Positions 1-8,772 are shown, counted from the first letter of the stretch. The stretch is 64,000 nt of DNA from Bowmanella dokdonensis (GCF_017254865.1 NZ_JAFKCV010000005.1:248001-312000), one strand, 5' to 3'. Translations and numbers: made by a program. The notes: generated by a model not told the origin, from the letters alone.

Positions 1-1017
1 ATGGCGGGGTGCAGCAGCCAGCCTGAGTTATTGCCGGAATTGAGCATCCAGGAAAGTAAAAAGCTCCAGCAAGAACAAAACCTGCCGGCTATCAGCCTGT
101 TTTATCGCATTCACAGTGAGGCGCTGAGCCGTGAGTGTGAAGAATCCCGACAGTCACTGGCCAGCCACTGCCAGGAAAATGCCTTGGATGCCAGCCACTA
201 CCAGGCGGGCTTCGAAGGCACGAATCTGTTTCCCCTGGTCATGCTGGAAGAGTCCGGCCCCGATTACGAACTGATTCTGACCACGGCCAGCTTCTATGGT
301 CCGCAAAGTGAAATGAAAGCAGAACTGCTGCTGGCCTGGCGTGGAATACTGCTCAAAGAGTACCGCTACAGTCTGCCGCTCGCGGAGGGGCTGGACAGTC
401 CACAACAACTGGCCGATCAACTGGTGAGTTACTTTGTCAGTGATGCACTCTCTGAAGGTGTATTCGGCTCAGGCTATCTGGCCAGGACACTTAAATCGGA
501 TGATTATGAGGTGGATCTCAAGGCCCCTAATCAGGTTTCTAATTTCAAACTGAGCAAACGGCTGGTCTATAACGATCCGCTGGAAGGCTCGACCTTGACG
601 TATCAGGATCCCGACTTTGACAATGACCGTATTGAGGTCAGCGTTTATCCTATTCCCACCAGCGATCTCAGCAATTTACCGGGCATTATAGAAGACGAAA
701 CGGATAAACTGCGCAAAAACCTGACTTCCTTTGCCCGGGAACACAGTCTGCCCCCCCTGTTCATGAGTGAGGATATCCTGGTGAATCTTCAGGTACAGGG
801 ACGGGAAATCAACGGCTACTATCTGGATGCGAGTATCGAGAGCAGCGCCGAACCATTTTATGCTTCGTACTTTTTCTTCATTCAGCATGACAAGATAGTT
901 AAATTTACGACCACTTTTCCCTCAAGTTTTGCTATGGATTTTGTCAAACAGGCCCTGCCACAGATGCAAATTCCCAGTGAATCCCCCTTTATGTCAAGAC
1001 TCAGGTCAATCAACTGA
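1..1017 (+). CDS. Lipoprotein of unknown function, 5' end cut by window edge
   Basis: The reading frame is open from the first base. It begins M-A-G-C-S-S, which looks like the last residues of a lipoprotein signal peptide with the lipobox cysteine at residue 4, so the true start is probably upstream of the window. The visible 338 residues have no membrane segment after the cysteine and no motif I recognise. The second half (about 190-330) alternates charged and aromatic residues, as in a soluble beta-rich periplasmic domain. An envelope location is inferred from the lipobox only. No function can be assigned. Confidence 0.7.
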   Translation: MAGCSSQPELLPELSIQESKKLQQEQNLPAISLFYRIHSEALSRECEESRQSLASHCQENALDASHYQAGFEGTNLFPLVMLEESGPDYELILTTASFYGPQSEMKAELLLAWRGILLKEYRYSLPLAEGLDSPQQLADQLVSYFVSDALSEGVFGSGYLARTLKSDDYEVDLKAPNQVSNFKLSKRLVYNDPLEGSTLTYQDPDFDNDRIEVSVYPIPTSDLSNLPGIIEDETDKLRKNLTSFAREHSLPPLFMSEDILVNLQVQGREINGYYLDASIESSAEPFYASYFFFIQHDKIVKFTTTFPSSFAMDFVKQALPQMQIPSESPFMSRLRSIN

Positions 1018-1169
1018 TCAAGTAACGAAAAAATCGATTGCCAGAATTGACCTGTTGCATTGGCACCCGCAAGCAATCGATGAGATAGTTGTTTACGGCG
1101 TATTTGTCCTTCATAAAAGGTCATCGTGGATAACAGGAACATGATGACTAAGGGAAAAAGGAGCACAAG

Positions 1170-1637
1170 ATGAGCAACATTGATATTGGCATTACCACCC
1201 AGGACCGCGAAGATATTGCAGAGGGTCTGAAGCGGTTACTGGCAGATTCTTACACTCTCTATCTGCAAACACATAATTTCCATTGGAATGTCACCGGCCC
1301 ACAGTTTCGCGAGCTGCACCTGATGTTCGAAGAGCATTATACTGAGCTGGCCATCGCCGTTGACGATCTTGCCGAGCGCATCCGGACCCTGGGCGTCTAC
1401 GCACCGGGCACATACAAGGCTCTCTCCATGTATTCTTCCATCGAAGAGGTCGAAGACATACCGGCCGCCTCAGAGATGGTGGTGATTCTGACCAAGAGTC
1501 ACGAGCAGGTCGTCAAGACCTGCAGGGACGTATTGAAACTGGCCCAGGAAGGCGACGACGAGTCTACCGCGGCTCTTGTTTCAGATCGTATGCGCATCCA
1601 TGAGAAAACTGCCTGGATGTTGCGGGCAATGCAATAA
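1170..1637 (+). CDS. dps: Dps-family DNA-binding ferritin
   Basis: This is a 155-residue Dps/ferritin-like protein. Dps dodecamers oxidise and store Fe(II), consuming peroxide, and protect DNA in starved or stressed cells. The inter-subunit ferroxidase ligands can be read from the family pattern: His38 (in HNFHWNV), His50, Glu54 (Asp in E. coli Dps), Asp65 and Glu69 (in DDLAER). The N-terminus is short and lacks the Lys-rich tail that E. coli Dps uses to bind DNA, so ferroxidase and storage activity is surer than DNA compaction. A good ribosome site (AAAGGAG) precedes the ATG. A Fur-like operator for the next gene lies about 100 bp downstream, so two iron-related units sit together. Confidence 0.93.
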   Translation: MSNIDIGITTQDREDIAEGLKRLLADSYTLYLQTHNFHWNVTGPQFRELHLMFEEHYTELAIAVDDLAERIRTLGVYAPGTYKALSMYSSIEEVEDIPAASEMVVILTKSHEQVVKTCRDVLKLAQEGDDESTAALVSDRMRIHEKTAWMLRAMQ

Positions 1638-1735
1638 TACAGCTACGTTCAGGGGTGCCCTGGCGCCCCGCCTCTCTCGACTGAGTCACTTTTCTGCTCT
1701 GCTGCCTGCTATGCAAGGCATACCAAATGCGTTGT

Positions 1736-1750
1736 TGATAATTATTCTCA
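1736..1750 (+). promoter_or_regulatory. Fur box upstream of the gene at 1800
   Basis: The 15-mer TGATAATTATTCTCA matches the Fur 7-1-7 core TGATAATNATTATCA at every specified position but one. It lies 50 bp before the start codon at 1800, a usual position for an operator overlapping a promoter. The inference is iron-dependent repression of 1800-2458. Confidence 0.8.
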
Positions 1751-1799
1751 TTTGCACTAACTTGGTCTTATCCTCTTTTAACAGACCAAGGATCGTCAT

Positions 1800-2240
1800 A
1801 TGCAACGTGATTTTCTCTGCCCTCCTCACCGGGCCTGGCTGAGCGCCAATCCGGATTTCGTCATGTCTCATTTCAATCGTTGGTGGTCGGCTGCTCAATG
1901 TTTTCGTTACCAGGAGCAATGGGAGCAGGCCTTACCTTTTCTTGGCTGTGCGTTCGAAACAATCGAGCTCTTGCTGAAGCAGCCCCGCGCACAAGACAGG
2001 ATGTGGGTGGTACAGCTCACTGCTACCGCGATACTGCTGGCCGATACCTTTTCGAAGTTGCATCGAAACGAGGAGGGTTGGCAAGTCATCCACAGAACAC
2101 GCGATCTGCTGACGGAGCTGGTGCAGCGGCACAGAGACCTTTGGCAAACTTGCCAGAAGTGCCTGAAAACCCTGAAGGAAGCGTCACTGAGCAATCTGCA
2201 GGGAGCCTTGGCTGAGAGAGTCTCAGGTGGACTGCATTGA
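1800..2240 (+). CDS. Conserved hypothetical protein, probably Fur-regulated
   Basis: The 146-residue product has no signal peptide or membrane segment and is predicted mostly helical. Aromatic and Trp-rich helices at 10-60 (HFNRWWSAAQCF, EQWEQALPFL) give a TPR-like rhythm. Two cysteines sit close together near 120 (TCQKC). I do not recognise the family. The start is supported by AAGGA eight bases upstream of the ATG. A Fur box lies 50 bp upstream and the next gene overlaps its stop codon, so the two are probably a small iron-responsive operon. The function is unknown. Confidence 0.75.
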   Translation: MQRDFLCPPHRAWLSANPDFVMSHFNRWWSAAQCFRYQEQWEQALPFLGCAFETIELLLKQPRAQDRMWVVQLTATAILLADTFSKLHRNEEGWQVIHRTRDLLTELVQRHRDLWQTCQKCLKTLKEASLSNLQGALAERVSGGLH

Positions 2241-2458
2241 AGGCAACGGTCAACCCTCAGAAGGAGTTCAGACCGGTCACAAGGCTGACCTACAGCGACG
2301 AGGGACTGGAAATCCTTAATCTGAAGATTCACAGAAGCACGCTGGAACGGTTGCTTAGAACCCGGCAGCTGTATCTGGAGGAGCTGAGCAGTGCCGACAG
2401 CCAAACTGCCGGCACACTCAAAAACTTACTCAGGCAATGCATCCAAAGCAAGTGCTAA
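2237..2458 (+). CDS. Small hypothetical protein, second gene of the Fur-box operon
   Basis: This 73-residue protein starts at a TTG that overlaps the previous stop codon (TTGA), which suggests translational coupling. It is basic and rich in Leu/Arg/Lys, with one likely amphipathic helix at about 30-50 and a C-terminal Cys. I recognise no motif. It ends 12 bases before the convergent tusA stop, and there is no clear hairpin between them. The overlap with the upstream gene is the main support for it being real. Confidence 0.6.
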   Translation: MKATVNPQKEFRPVTRLTYSDEGLEILNLKIHRSTLERLLRTRQLYLEELSSADSQTAGTLKNLLRQCIQSKC

Positions 2459-2470
2459 CTAACCTGGAAG

Positions 2471-2719
2471 CTACAGGCCTTTCCTGATCAGATAACGATA
2501 GGGGCTGGAAGCTGTTTCGCTGCTCAACAGTTGATGGTCCATAAAGCGGCAAAAACTTGGAATATCACGGGTGGTGGCCGGATCGTCGGCCAGCACGAGC
2601 AGCGTCTGACCCTCGGTCATCTTACGCAAGGTCATACGCACCATCATTACCGGCTCGGGACAACGTAAACCCAGGGTGTCCAGCTGATGATCCGCCTCGG
2701 CAAAAGACTCAGATACCAT
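2471..2719 (-). CDS. tusA: Sulfur carrier protein TusA
   Basis: TusA (82 residues) accepts persulfide sulfur from IscS and passes it along the Tus relay toward 2-thiouridine formation in tRNA. It carries the family motif [13 protein letters not shown] at 16-28, with the persulfide-carrying Cys in CPEP, and the conserved [10 protein letters not shown] and C-terminal PYRYLIRKG. The full length is close to E. coli TusA (81). Its first 11 bases overlap the end of pyrE, so it is probably the last gene of an rph-pyrE-tusA unit. That neighbourhood differs from the E. coli one. Confidence 0.95.
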   Translation of the reverse strand: MVSESFAEADHQLDTLGLRCPEPVMMVRMTLRKMTEGQTLLVLADDPATTRDIPSFCRFMDHQLLSSETASSPYRYLIRKGL

Positions 2720-3350
2720 ACTGCTTACGGTAAAGTCTGATGTTGTTCAAATGCTCAGCCATCGACGGTTTGTCTTGCAGATACTCCACCAGGTCATTGA
2801 GACTGACAATGGACACTACCCGGGTTTGGAAATCCCGCTCGACCTCCTGGATGGCAGACAGCTCTCCCTGGCCTTTTTCCTGCCGGTCCAGGGCAATCAA
2901 CACGCCGGCCAGGCTCGCGCCGCCGGCTTCAATGATTTGCATGGATTCGCGGATGGCGGTGCCCGCCGTGATGACATCATCCACCAGCATCACCCGGCCC
3001 TGCAGCGGGCTGCCTACCAGTGAACCCCCCTCACCGTGGGTCTTGGCTTCCTTGCGATTGAAACAGTAAGGCTTGTCAACACCGAATTTGTCAGCCAGGG
3101 CCACTGCGGTAGTGGTGGCGATAGGAATCCCTTTGTAAGCCGGGCCGAACAGCAGGTCAAACTCGATACCTGAGTCGAGCAGGGCTGCAGCATAAAACTG
3201 GCCCAGCCTGGCCAAATCCCGCCCGGTATTGAACAGTCCGGCATTAAAGAAATAAGGGCTGGTACGGCCGGACTTCAGGGTGAACTGACCAAACCTCAAC
3301 ACCTCACGCTCTAACGCGAACTCAATAAATTGTTTTTGATAAGTCTGCAT
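2709..3350 (-). CDS. pyrE: Orotate phosphoribosyltransferase
   Basis: PyrE (213 residues) converts orotate and PRPP to OMP in de novo pyrimidine synthesis. Visible are the PRPP-binding loop [17 protein letters not shown] (residues 120-136), the FGPAYKGIP segment and the KTHGEGG mobile loop. The length equals that of the E. coli enzyme. Rph ends 12 bases upstream, leaving no room for the pyrimidine-sensing attenuator that separates rph and pyrE in E. coli. Control must therefore act elsewhere, or the gene simply follows rph. Confidence 0.97.
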   Translation of the reverse strand: MQTYQKQFIEFALEREVLRFGQFTLKSGRTSPYFFNAGLFNTGRDLARLGQFYAAALLDSGIEFDLLFGPAYKGIPIATTTAVALADKFGVDKPYCFNRKEAKTHGEGGSLVGSPLQGRVMLVDDVITAGTAIRESMQIIEAGGASLAGVLIALDRQEKGQGELSAIQEVERDFQTRVVSIVSLNDLVEYLQDKPSMAEHLNNIRLYRKQYGI

Positions 3351-3362
3351 GTTGTCCCCGGC

Positions 3363-4076
3363 TCAATTTAACGCGGCACGCTGGATATCGAATATCTCGC
3401 GCAGGGCGTGTTTGGCCAGTTCCATCATTTCCTGCATTTCTTCGAAACTGAACGGCTCGGCTTCGGCCGTGCCCTGAACTTCGATCAACTTGCCTGAATC
3501 TGTCATCACCACGTTCATATCGGTTTCGGCTACAGAATCCTCGAGGTATTCCAGATCGGCCACGGGGGTGCCTTTAAATACACCTACTGACACAGCGCCA
3601 ATCATGTATTTCATCGGGTTTGTCTTAATCAATCCCCTGGCCCGCATCCAGGTCAGGGCATCCGCCAGGGCCACACTGGCACCGGTAATCGACGCCGTGC
3701 GTGTGCCGCCGTCAGCCTGAATTACGTCACAATCCAGCAGGATGGTATTTTCTCCCAGCAACTTAAGGTCCACTGCGGCCCGCAAAGAACGGGCGATAAG
3801 ACGCTGTATCTCCAGGGTACGACCGCCCTGCTTACCCCTGGCGGCTTCACGATCGCTACGGGTGTGGGTGGAGCGCGGGAGCATGCTGTACTCGGCGGTG
3901 ATCCAGCCTTTTCCCTGTCCTTTCATAAACCGCGGCACGCCTTCTTCGACTGAGGCGGTGCAAATCACTTTGGTATTTCCAAACTCAATTAACACAGAGC
4001 CCTCTGCATGGCAGGTGAACTGGCGGGTGATGGAAACGGGACGAATCTGGCTGGCGGTTCTGCCACTTGGACGCAT
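3363..4076 (-). CDS. rph: Ribonuclease PH
   Basis: RNase PH trims tRNA 3' ends by phosphorolysis. The ATG at 4076 is chosen over an in-frame start 63 bases upstream because the family begins MRPSGR and AGGAG lies just before this ATG. The result is 237 residues against 238 in E. coli. The [27 protein letters not shown] block (about 85-111) holds the phosphate- and RNA-binding Arg residues, and the [21 protein letters not shown] stretch is intact. It is divergent from yicC, the usual rph neighbour in gammaproteobacteria. Confidence 0.96.
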   Translation of the reverse strand: MRPSGRTASQIRPVSITRQFTCHAEGSVLIEFGNTKVICTASVEEGVPRFMKGQGKGWITAEYSMLPRSTHTRSDREAARGKQGGRTLEIQRLIARSLRAAVDLKLLGENTILLDCDVIQADGGTRTASITGASVALADALTWMRARGLIKTNPMKYMIGAVSVGVFKGTPVADLEYLEDSVAETDMNVVMTDSGKLIEVQGTAEAEPFSFEEMQEMMELAKHALREIFDIQRAALN

Positions 4077-4189
4077 TGGGAACTCCTGGGACGATATCAG
4101 TCGATTTTGGCCGCCAATTATAACCGCAAACTGCTGCAAGATGCAGAATCAGTTATACTGGCTCAAAACTCAGTGAAGGACGCTACCCG

Positions 4190-5053
4190 ATGATATACAG
4201 CATGACCGCATTCGCCCGCAAGGAACACACTGCCGAATGGGGCACAGCCGTTTGGGAAATCCGCTCTGTGAATCAGCGTTATCTTGAAACCTATTTCAGG
4301 CTTCCGGAACAATTTCGTTCCCTGGAACCGCTGTTAAGAGAGCGATTCCGCCAGGCCCTGCAAAGGGGAAAGGTGGAATGCAGTCTGCGCTATGTGGCCA
4401 ACGATGCTGCCGTCGGCAAAGTAACACTTAACGAAGCCCTGGCTAAGCAATTGATGGAGGCGGCGGACTGGGTGCAATCCCATGGCCAGTCAACCGGGGT
4501 AAGTCCGTTCGACGTATTGCGTTGGCCAGGAGTTATCAGTGCTGAGGAAGCAGACATGGATACCGTGCAGGCCCAGTTGCTGGAAACCTTCGACAATGCC
4601 CTGAAAGAACTGGTCAGTGCCAGAGGCGCCGAAGGGGAAAATCTGAAGGAACTCATTGAGCAACGTCTGCAGGGCATAGAAGTGGAAGTGGGCAAAGTCA
4701 GGGAGAAAATGCCCGCCGTGATGAAATGGCAGAGAGATAGAATCAGCAGCAAATTCGAGGAGGCCAGGATCGAGCTGGATGCCGGCCGCCTTGAACAGGA
4801 AATGATCCTGCTGGCAGCCCGTCTTGATGTGGCCGAAGAGCTGGACAGACTTCACTCACACCTTTCTGAAACGCGCAAAATTCTGCACAAAGGAGGGGCG
4901 GTCGGACGCCGACTGGACTTTATGATGCAGGAGTTCAACCGCGAGTCCAATACCCTCGCATCCAAGTCCATCGATGCCGATATCACTCAGTCTGCAGTGG
5001 AGCTCAAAGTACTGATTGAACAGATGCGCGAGCAGATCCAGAATATTGAATAG
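4190..5053 (+). CDS. yicC: YicC-family endoribonuclease
   Basis: This 287-residue member of the YicC family opens with the conserved MIYSMTAFAR and RSVNQRYLETYFRLPEQFR (about 28-46) and ends with a DUF1732-type segment (FMMQEFNRESNTLASKS). YicC proteins are oligomeric endoribonucleases; the E. coli member affects sRNA stability. GAAGGA precedes the ATG. It lies opposite rph with 113 bp between the starts, so both promoters must sit in that gap. A GC-rich hairpin follows at 5080-5095. Confidence 0.95.
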   Translation: MIYSMTAFARKEHTAEWGTAVWEIRSVNQRYLETYFRLPEQFRSLEPLLRERFRQALQRGKVECSLRYVANDAAVGKVTLNEALAKQLMEAADWVQSHGQSTGVSPFDVLRWPGVISAEEADMDTVQAQLLETFDNALKELVSARGAEGENLKELIEQRLQGIEVEVGKVREKMPAVMKWQRDRISSKFEEARIELDAGRLEQEMILLAARLDVAEELDRLHSHLSETRKILHKGGAVGRRLDFMMQEFNRESNTLASKSIDADITQSAVELKVLIEQMREQIQNIE

Positions 5054-5079
5054 AGCAATATTTTGCACATCAGTGGATG

Positions 5080-5095
5080 CCCGGCAGTTGCCGGG
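5080..5095 (+). terminator. Hairpin after yicC
   Basis: CCCGGCA and TGCCGGG form a perfect 7-bp stem with a 2-base spacer, 26 bases after the yicC stop. It is followed by TGCTTTAT rather than a clean U run, so it is a weak or imperfect terminator. Confidence 0.5.
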
Positions 5096-5239
5096 TGCTT
5101 TATCCCCTGTACAGATAGAGGCTGAATTTTGTCCATCTTACCATCACCTCGGGGCAAGATTCACTGAACTAGCCATTGAGAGCGAAGCAGTTCATGTGTA
5201 TTATTTTGCGCATAATTTACCGCTACACCCAATCTGCCA

Positions 5240-5533
5240 ATGTGTTCTGATTCAGTAAAGCCTGGGAAAAATTCTGCACAAAATCCTGAAAGAGAGATCA
5301 TTACGGCATTGCTGATTTCTTATCAGAAAGGAGAGCTGACCGCCGGCCAGATTCTGAAGATCATGCGCCGGGAAATTCTGGAAATGAACCAGACCGAATA
5401 TGCAATTTTGGTCGGTATCAGTCGCCGCACTCTCTGTGCACTGGAACAGGATCAGGGAAGTCCGACCCTTGCTGTGTTTAATGCAGCTTTTCGACCCTTT
5501 GGCCTCCAGGCGGGCTTGATCACAGCTTTATGA
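5240..5533 (+). CDS. Small helix-turn-helix (XRE-type) regulator
   Basis: This 97-residue protein has a single HTH at about 45-75, reading QTEYAILVGISRRTLCALEQDQGSP. That is the typical XRE pattern of scaffold helix, turn and recognition helix. It continues FNAAFRPFGLQAGLI, as in small stand-alone chromosomal regulators that resemble HipB-like antitoxins. No toxin gene is adjacent, so an antitoxin role is not supported. No good ribosome site precedes the ATG, and a start further inside (for example at the Met before RREILEMNQ) is possible. Its target is unknown. Confidence 0.65.
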   Translation: MCSDSVKPGKNSAQNPEREIITALLISYQKGELTAGQILKIMRREILEMNQTEYAILVGISRRTLCALEQDQGSPTLAVFNAAFRPFGLQAGLITAL

Positions 5534-5704
5534 TTACTTCCGTAACTTGGCGCAACACAAAACACTAAGTTAGTGCTTACTTTTCAGGTATTTCAATGAC
5601 TTTGCGTGCGGTTTTAAGCCTTCAACCTACGGGGTTTAGGAAGGGTTCAGTTTCAATTCACCGGCGGTCTCCCACACTGACATGGAGTCATCAAGGAGAT
5701 CCCC

Positions 5705-6439
5705 ATGAAGCCACTGCTACTTACCTGTTTGCTGCTCGCGGCGGCGCCAATTGCCCAGTCAAGCGAGATCTGGCGGGCCAGATCCATTGAAAAGCTGCCG
5801 GGAAACCAATCCGGGCAGAGTATCAAATCCTCGGTCCCACTGGCCCAGAGTCAGGGGGCGAATCTTCAGCAACAACCGGCTCAGCAACTCAAACTGAGAT
5901 CCAGTTATTCAGGTCCGGAGGATTTTTGGATCTACGACGCCTGGATCAGCCTGATCAGTGACACTGATCATGATGGCTACTACTCAGAGTTCCTGCTGGG
6001 CTTCGATGCCGACAGCCGTTATGTCACTGTCCCTGTCTATGCCAGGCTGTATCTGACCAGGGGCGACACATTTCGGGAATATCACACTACTTCCATCTTC
6101 ACTATTGAAGGCGAAAACAGCGAAGATTACTTTGAAGTAAGCACCGAGCTGCTGGAGGGCTTTGTTGACGATGATTATGAACTGTTGATTGAGCTGTATG
6201 ACGGTGACACCAATGAACTGGTGGCCGTTTACGACAGTTATAACGACAGTGATCTGCTCTACCTGCCACTGGAAAGTCAGGAGTATGAGTACCGTGAAAC
6301 CCATGTAAGTGTGCATGGCGGAGGCAGCATTGGCTGGCTTGGTCTATTGGCTGTGGCATTGTTAGCCGCCTGCCGGCACTGGCATTGTAAGGGTTACTCG
6401 GCCGCGCGGGTCGCCTGCCAGATGACTGCCCGCCACTGA
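5705..6439 (+). CDS. Choice-of-anchor H family surface protein with GlyGly-CTERM signal
   Basis: The protein has an N-terminal signal peptide (about 1-19) and a 160-residue acidic beta-rich domain (FWIYDAWISLISDTDHDGYYSEF, then ELLIELYDGDTNELVAVYD). It ends with GGGSIGWLGLLAVALLAAC at about 205-223. This tripartite Gly-Gly, hydrophobic helix and basic tail is the sorting signal cut by rhombosortase before anchoring or type II secretion. AAGGAG lies 6 bases before the ATG. Unusually, about 20 residues follow the hydrophobic helix, where the family normally stops after a few basic residues. Its 3' end overlaps the convergent gene at 6394 by 46 bp. The biochemical role is unknown. Confidence 0.8.
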   Translation: MKPLLLTCLLLAAAPIAQSSEIWRARSIEKLPGNQSGQSIKSSVPLAQSQGANLQQQPAQQLKLRSSYSGPEDFWIYDAWISLISDTDHDGYYSEFLLGFDADSRYVTVPVYARLYLTRGDTFREYHTTSIFTIEGENSEDYFEVSTELLEGFVDDDYELLIELYDGDTNELVAVYDSYNDSDLLYLPLESQEYEYRETHVSVHGGGSIGWLGLLAVALLAACRHWHCKGYSAARVACQMTARH

Positions 6440-6825
6440 CCCTCACGGCGGATAAATGTGCCACTGTTAAGGTAGTCGGTCTGTTGGTGCGAGTTTTTCC
6501 CTATCAGGCGGAAGGCCACCACAGCCACTTCACCAAAAACCCGGACTTCAACCTGTTCAGCACTGTATTGGACGGCGTCATGCCCCGCGGACACGGGGCC
6601 CGCCGACAGGACATCTTTCATCAGTTCGGCCTTGCCAAACCGCTTTCCGGACGAACTGGTATAGATCAGGGTTTCGTCCCAGAAAGCCTGGTGTACCTGA
6701 GCGTCATTTCGCGAAGCTCCTTCCATAAACCAGTCCAGCCGCTGTTTTAGCAGCTCAGCGCTATTCTCCCCGGCAAGGAGGGGTAGGCAGAAGAAGAGCA
6801 GCAGCAGGGAAAAAATGATTCTCAT
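6394..6825 (-). CDS. Secreted DUF4440/SnoaL-like (NTF2-fold) protein
   Basis: This 143-residue protein has a clear signal peptide (residues 1-18, cleavage after LAG). It is followed by an NTF2-like cone fold of the DUF4440 type: LKQRLDWFMEGASRNDAQVHQAFWDETLIYTSSSGKRFGKAEL, then VAVVAFRLIG and SGTFIRREGQWRAVIWQATR. Such proteins occur as periplasmic ligand-binding proteins, isomerases or hydrolases, so a specific role cannot be given. The last 46 bases overlap the convergent surface-protein gene. Confidence 0.8.
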   Translation of the reverse strand: MRIIFSLLLLFFCLPLLAGENSAELLKQRLDWFMEGASRNDAQVHQAFWDETLIYTSSSGKRFGKAELMKDVLSAGPVSAGHDAVQYSAEQVEVRVFGEVAVVAFRLIGKNSHQQTDYLNSGTFIRREGQWRAVIWQATRAAE

Positions 6826-6919
6826 GGATTGTCCCGTGGATTGTTTATACCTTTTTAACAGATGTCTGGCCGGGCTTAAACCATCATCTTGTTAACGAGC
6901 TGAAGGTCCGGGTGTAAGA

Positions 6920-7137
6920 AGTCTGAGGAGCAGCTGTATGTCTTACCCGAGATTTACAGCAACACCTGGCCCGCTACCTGAAGTCGCATCCCTTACTGCT
7001 GAAATCTCGCCCAGGCAGTTCTGTATTGAGCAACCCCCTGATAGGTCTGGGCCTTTGACCTTCCGATCTAACCCCCAACCAGTTGCAGAGCATTATGGAC
7101 GACCTCGGGGACGGGGTTAAGGGGCGATGGAGGTATT
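6920..7137 (+). other. Gene-poor stretch with a possible decayed small gene
   Basis: The 291 bases between 6826 and 7116 carry no convincing gene. GAGGAG followed by ATG at 6938 opens a 60-codon frame (Pro/Arg-rich, not protein-like). The +2-shifted frame over the same bases reads TRDLQQHLARYLKSHPLLLKS and then, after an in-frame TGA, DLTPNQLQSIMDDLGDGVKG. Both pieces look like ordinary helical protein, but that frame has no start codon. A frameshifted, stop-interrupted remnant would explain this; chance is the alternative. Confidence 0.25.
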
Positions 7138-8295
7138 AAAGAACCGTACAAAATCAATGCCCAGCTCTTCAGGAAGTATTGCCCTTTCAATATCGAAGTT
7201 CATTCTGGGCGTGGCCAGGTCATATACCTTGGGAGGCAGATAGTGTCCGGCAGTCTGTGAATAGAACACCTTGATTCTGGGCTGCAGCGGCAATTTCTCA
7301 TTTTGCCTGATGACCATCCCAACCTTGCCATTATCCAGCCTGACCAGGCTGCCTGTGGGATAGACCCCCACGCATTTGACAAATTGTTGCACCAGCGTTT
7401 CATCGTAAAGTTCAGGAGCCTGCAGTAATATCTTTAATGCTTTGCTGGTAGGCATGGCCTTACGATAGGGTCGCTCCGCTGTCATGGCATCGAAGCTGTC
7501 CACAATGGCCAGCATCCGACCATACAGACTGATATGGTCTCCCTTCAAACCATCAGGGTAGCCGCTGCCGTCAAGACGCTCATGGTGCTCGGCAATAGCC
7601 TGTATAGCCTCGGCGGGAAAGACAGCTTGTTTTCTGAGATCCGACAGGCTTTTTTCCACGTGGGTCTGAACCATTTCTCGCTCATGGGCCGACAACGCGG
7701 CTTCCTTTTCCAGCAAGCTGTCGGGGATCAGGACCATACCCAGATCATGCATCAGCCCTGCCAGGGTAAGGGCATGGACTTCCCCTTCTGACATCTGCCT
7801 GAACTGGGCAAATCTGGCCATCAGCACTGACACATTAGTGGCATGTTCCATCTGATATCCGCCCTTGTCACGGATACGGGTCAGGGTCATCAAGGCGTCA
7901 GGATTACGTTTGCTGGAAGCAATGACCCGATCAGCATATTCATCGACCACCTCAGGCTCCGGAGGGGATCCCAGCTCCATGGCCGTCAACAGTCTTTTCA
8001 TCAGCACTTTGCCCTGGTCATGCAGAAACCTGGCCCGGCCAATCTCAGTATCATAAGAAACCGAAACATCCTTGTCCTCGTCCGGCAGCACTTCCGGCAC
8101 GCCGGACTTTTGTCGCTGTTTCTGCTTCTCCGGGTCGATGATAAGGGACTGGATACCCTTGCGCTTCAAATCCCTGATGGTGTCCCAACTGGAAACCATG
8201 CCGCGGGTCTTGATTTTCAGGTCGCCGGTTTGGGTGGCTATGCTGTGCACATACATGCCTACTGCCAATTCATCAATACTGATTTCTTTCAACAT
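7117..8295 (-). CDS. HD-GYP domain protein, probable c-di-GMP phosphodiesterase
   Basis: The ATG at 8295 is preferred over a TTG 81 bases upstream because the DUF3391 N-terminal domain starts MLKEISIDELAVGMYV. The product is 392 residues. The HD-GYP domain (about 125-320) is complete: HATNVSVL, LMHDLGM with the HD pair, EHHERLDGSGYPDGLKGDHISLYGR with the GYP signature, and IVDSFDAMTAERPYR. All metal ligands I can place are present, so hydrolysis of cyclic-di-GMP is expected in the cytoplasm. The gene stands alone. Its ribosome site is weak. Confidence 0.88.
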   Translation of the reverse strand: MLKEISIDELAVGMYVHSIATQTGDLKIKTRGMVSSWDTIRDLKRKGIQSLIIDPEKQKQRQKSGVPEVLPDEDKDVSVSYDTEIGRARFLHDQGKVLMKRLLTAMELGSPPEPEVVDEYADRVIASSKRNPDALMTLTRIRDKGGYQMEHATNVSVLMARFAQFRQMSEGEVHALTLAGLMHDLGMVLIPDSLLEKEAALSAHEREMVQTHVEKSLSDLRKQAVFPAEAIQAIAEHHERLDGSGYPDGLKGDHISLYGRMLAIVDSFDAMTAERPYRKAMPTSKALKILLQAPELYDETLVQQFVKCVGVYPTGSLVRLDNGKVGMVIRQNEKLPLQPRIKVFYSQTAGHYLPPKVYDLATPRMNFDIERAILPEELGIDFVRFFNTSIAP

Positions 8296-8412
8296 ACCCA
8301 AGTCACTCTGAAGGGCCTCTCCCTTTGCTTGCCAGTCGGGATTGATCCACTTCGGCAGAGCGAATAATGATAGCAAGTTCCGATAGTTAAGCTGTACTGA
8401 TTATACGCCGGT

Positions 8413-8757
8413 TCAAAATTCCAGCCTGAACAACAACTCAGCCAGGTCCGGCGTCCACTGAAACGCCTTCAGTCTTACCCTGTTGTTTAGCACGGCCACC
8501 CCTTCCTCCTGAAGACGGCCTTTTTGCTCTTCTGCCGCCTCAGAGCCTGGAGGAAAGGCTATCTGGCCATTGGATCGCAGAATGCGATACCAGGGCACCT
8601 GCATCCCGGGAGGAGCGTATCCCAGCGCCTTTCCGACCAGCCTGGCCCGCCCAGGCAGGCCGGCCAGATCGGCGATCTGGCCATAGCTGGCCACCTTGCC
8701 AGGGGGCACCAACTGAACCGTCTTCCAGATTCGGGTATACTTGTGTTCGCTGTTCAT
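8413..8757 (-). CDS. Alkyltransferase-like DNA-binding protein (MGMT family, no catalytic Cys)
   Basis: This 114-residue protein of the Ada/MGMT C-terminal type begins at the ATG at 8757 and has the wHTH segment GKVASYGQIADLAGLPGRARLVGKAL. The active-site PCHR of true alkyltransferases is PWYR here (Trp56), the hallmark of ATL proteins such as E. coli YbaZ (Atl). These flip O6-alkylguanine and flag it for nucleotide excision repair but cannot remove the alkyl group. Its start is only 15 bp from that of the divergent tapT. Confidence 0.88.
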   Translation of the reverse strand: MNSEHKYTRIWKTVQLVPPGKVASYGQIADLAGLPGRARLVGKALGYAPPGMQVPWYRILRSNGQIAFPPGSEAAEEQKGRLQEEGVAVLNNRVRLKAFQWTPDLAELLFRLEF

Positions 8758-8772
8758 CTTGATCTGTGCCTT

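Noticed and set aside
3351-3362. Pyrimidine attenuator between rph and pyrE
   Set aside because: Only 12 bases separate the genes, with no hairpin or U run.
5240-5533. Toxin-antitoxin system
   Set aside because: The HTH protein resembles some antitoxins, but no toxin-like gene lies on either side.
5596-5790. 64-codon plus-strand frame before the GlyGly-CTERM gene
   Set aside because: It overlaps the real signal peptide in another frame and has no ribosome site or sensible composition.
7650-7665. Third parS site
   Set aside because: It contains CCACGTGG but the flanks do not form TGTT...AACA.
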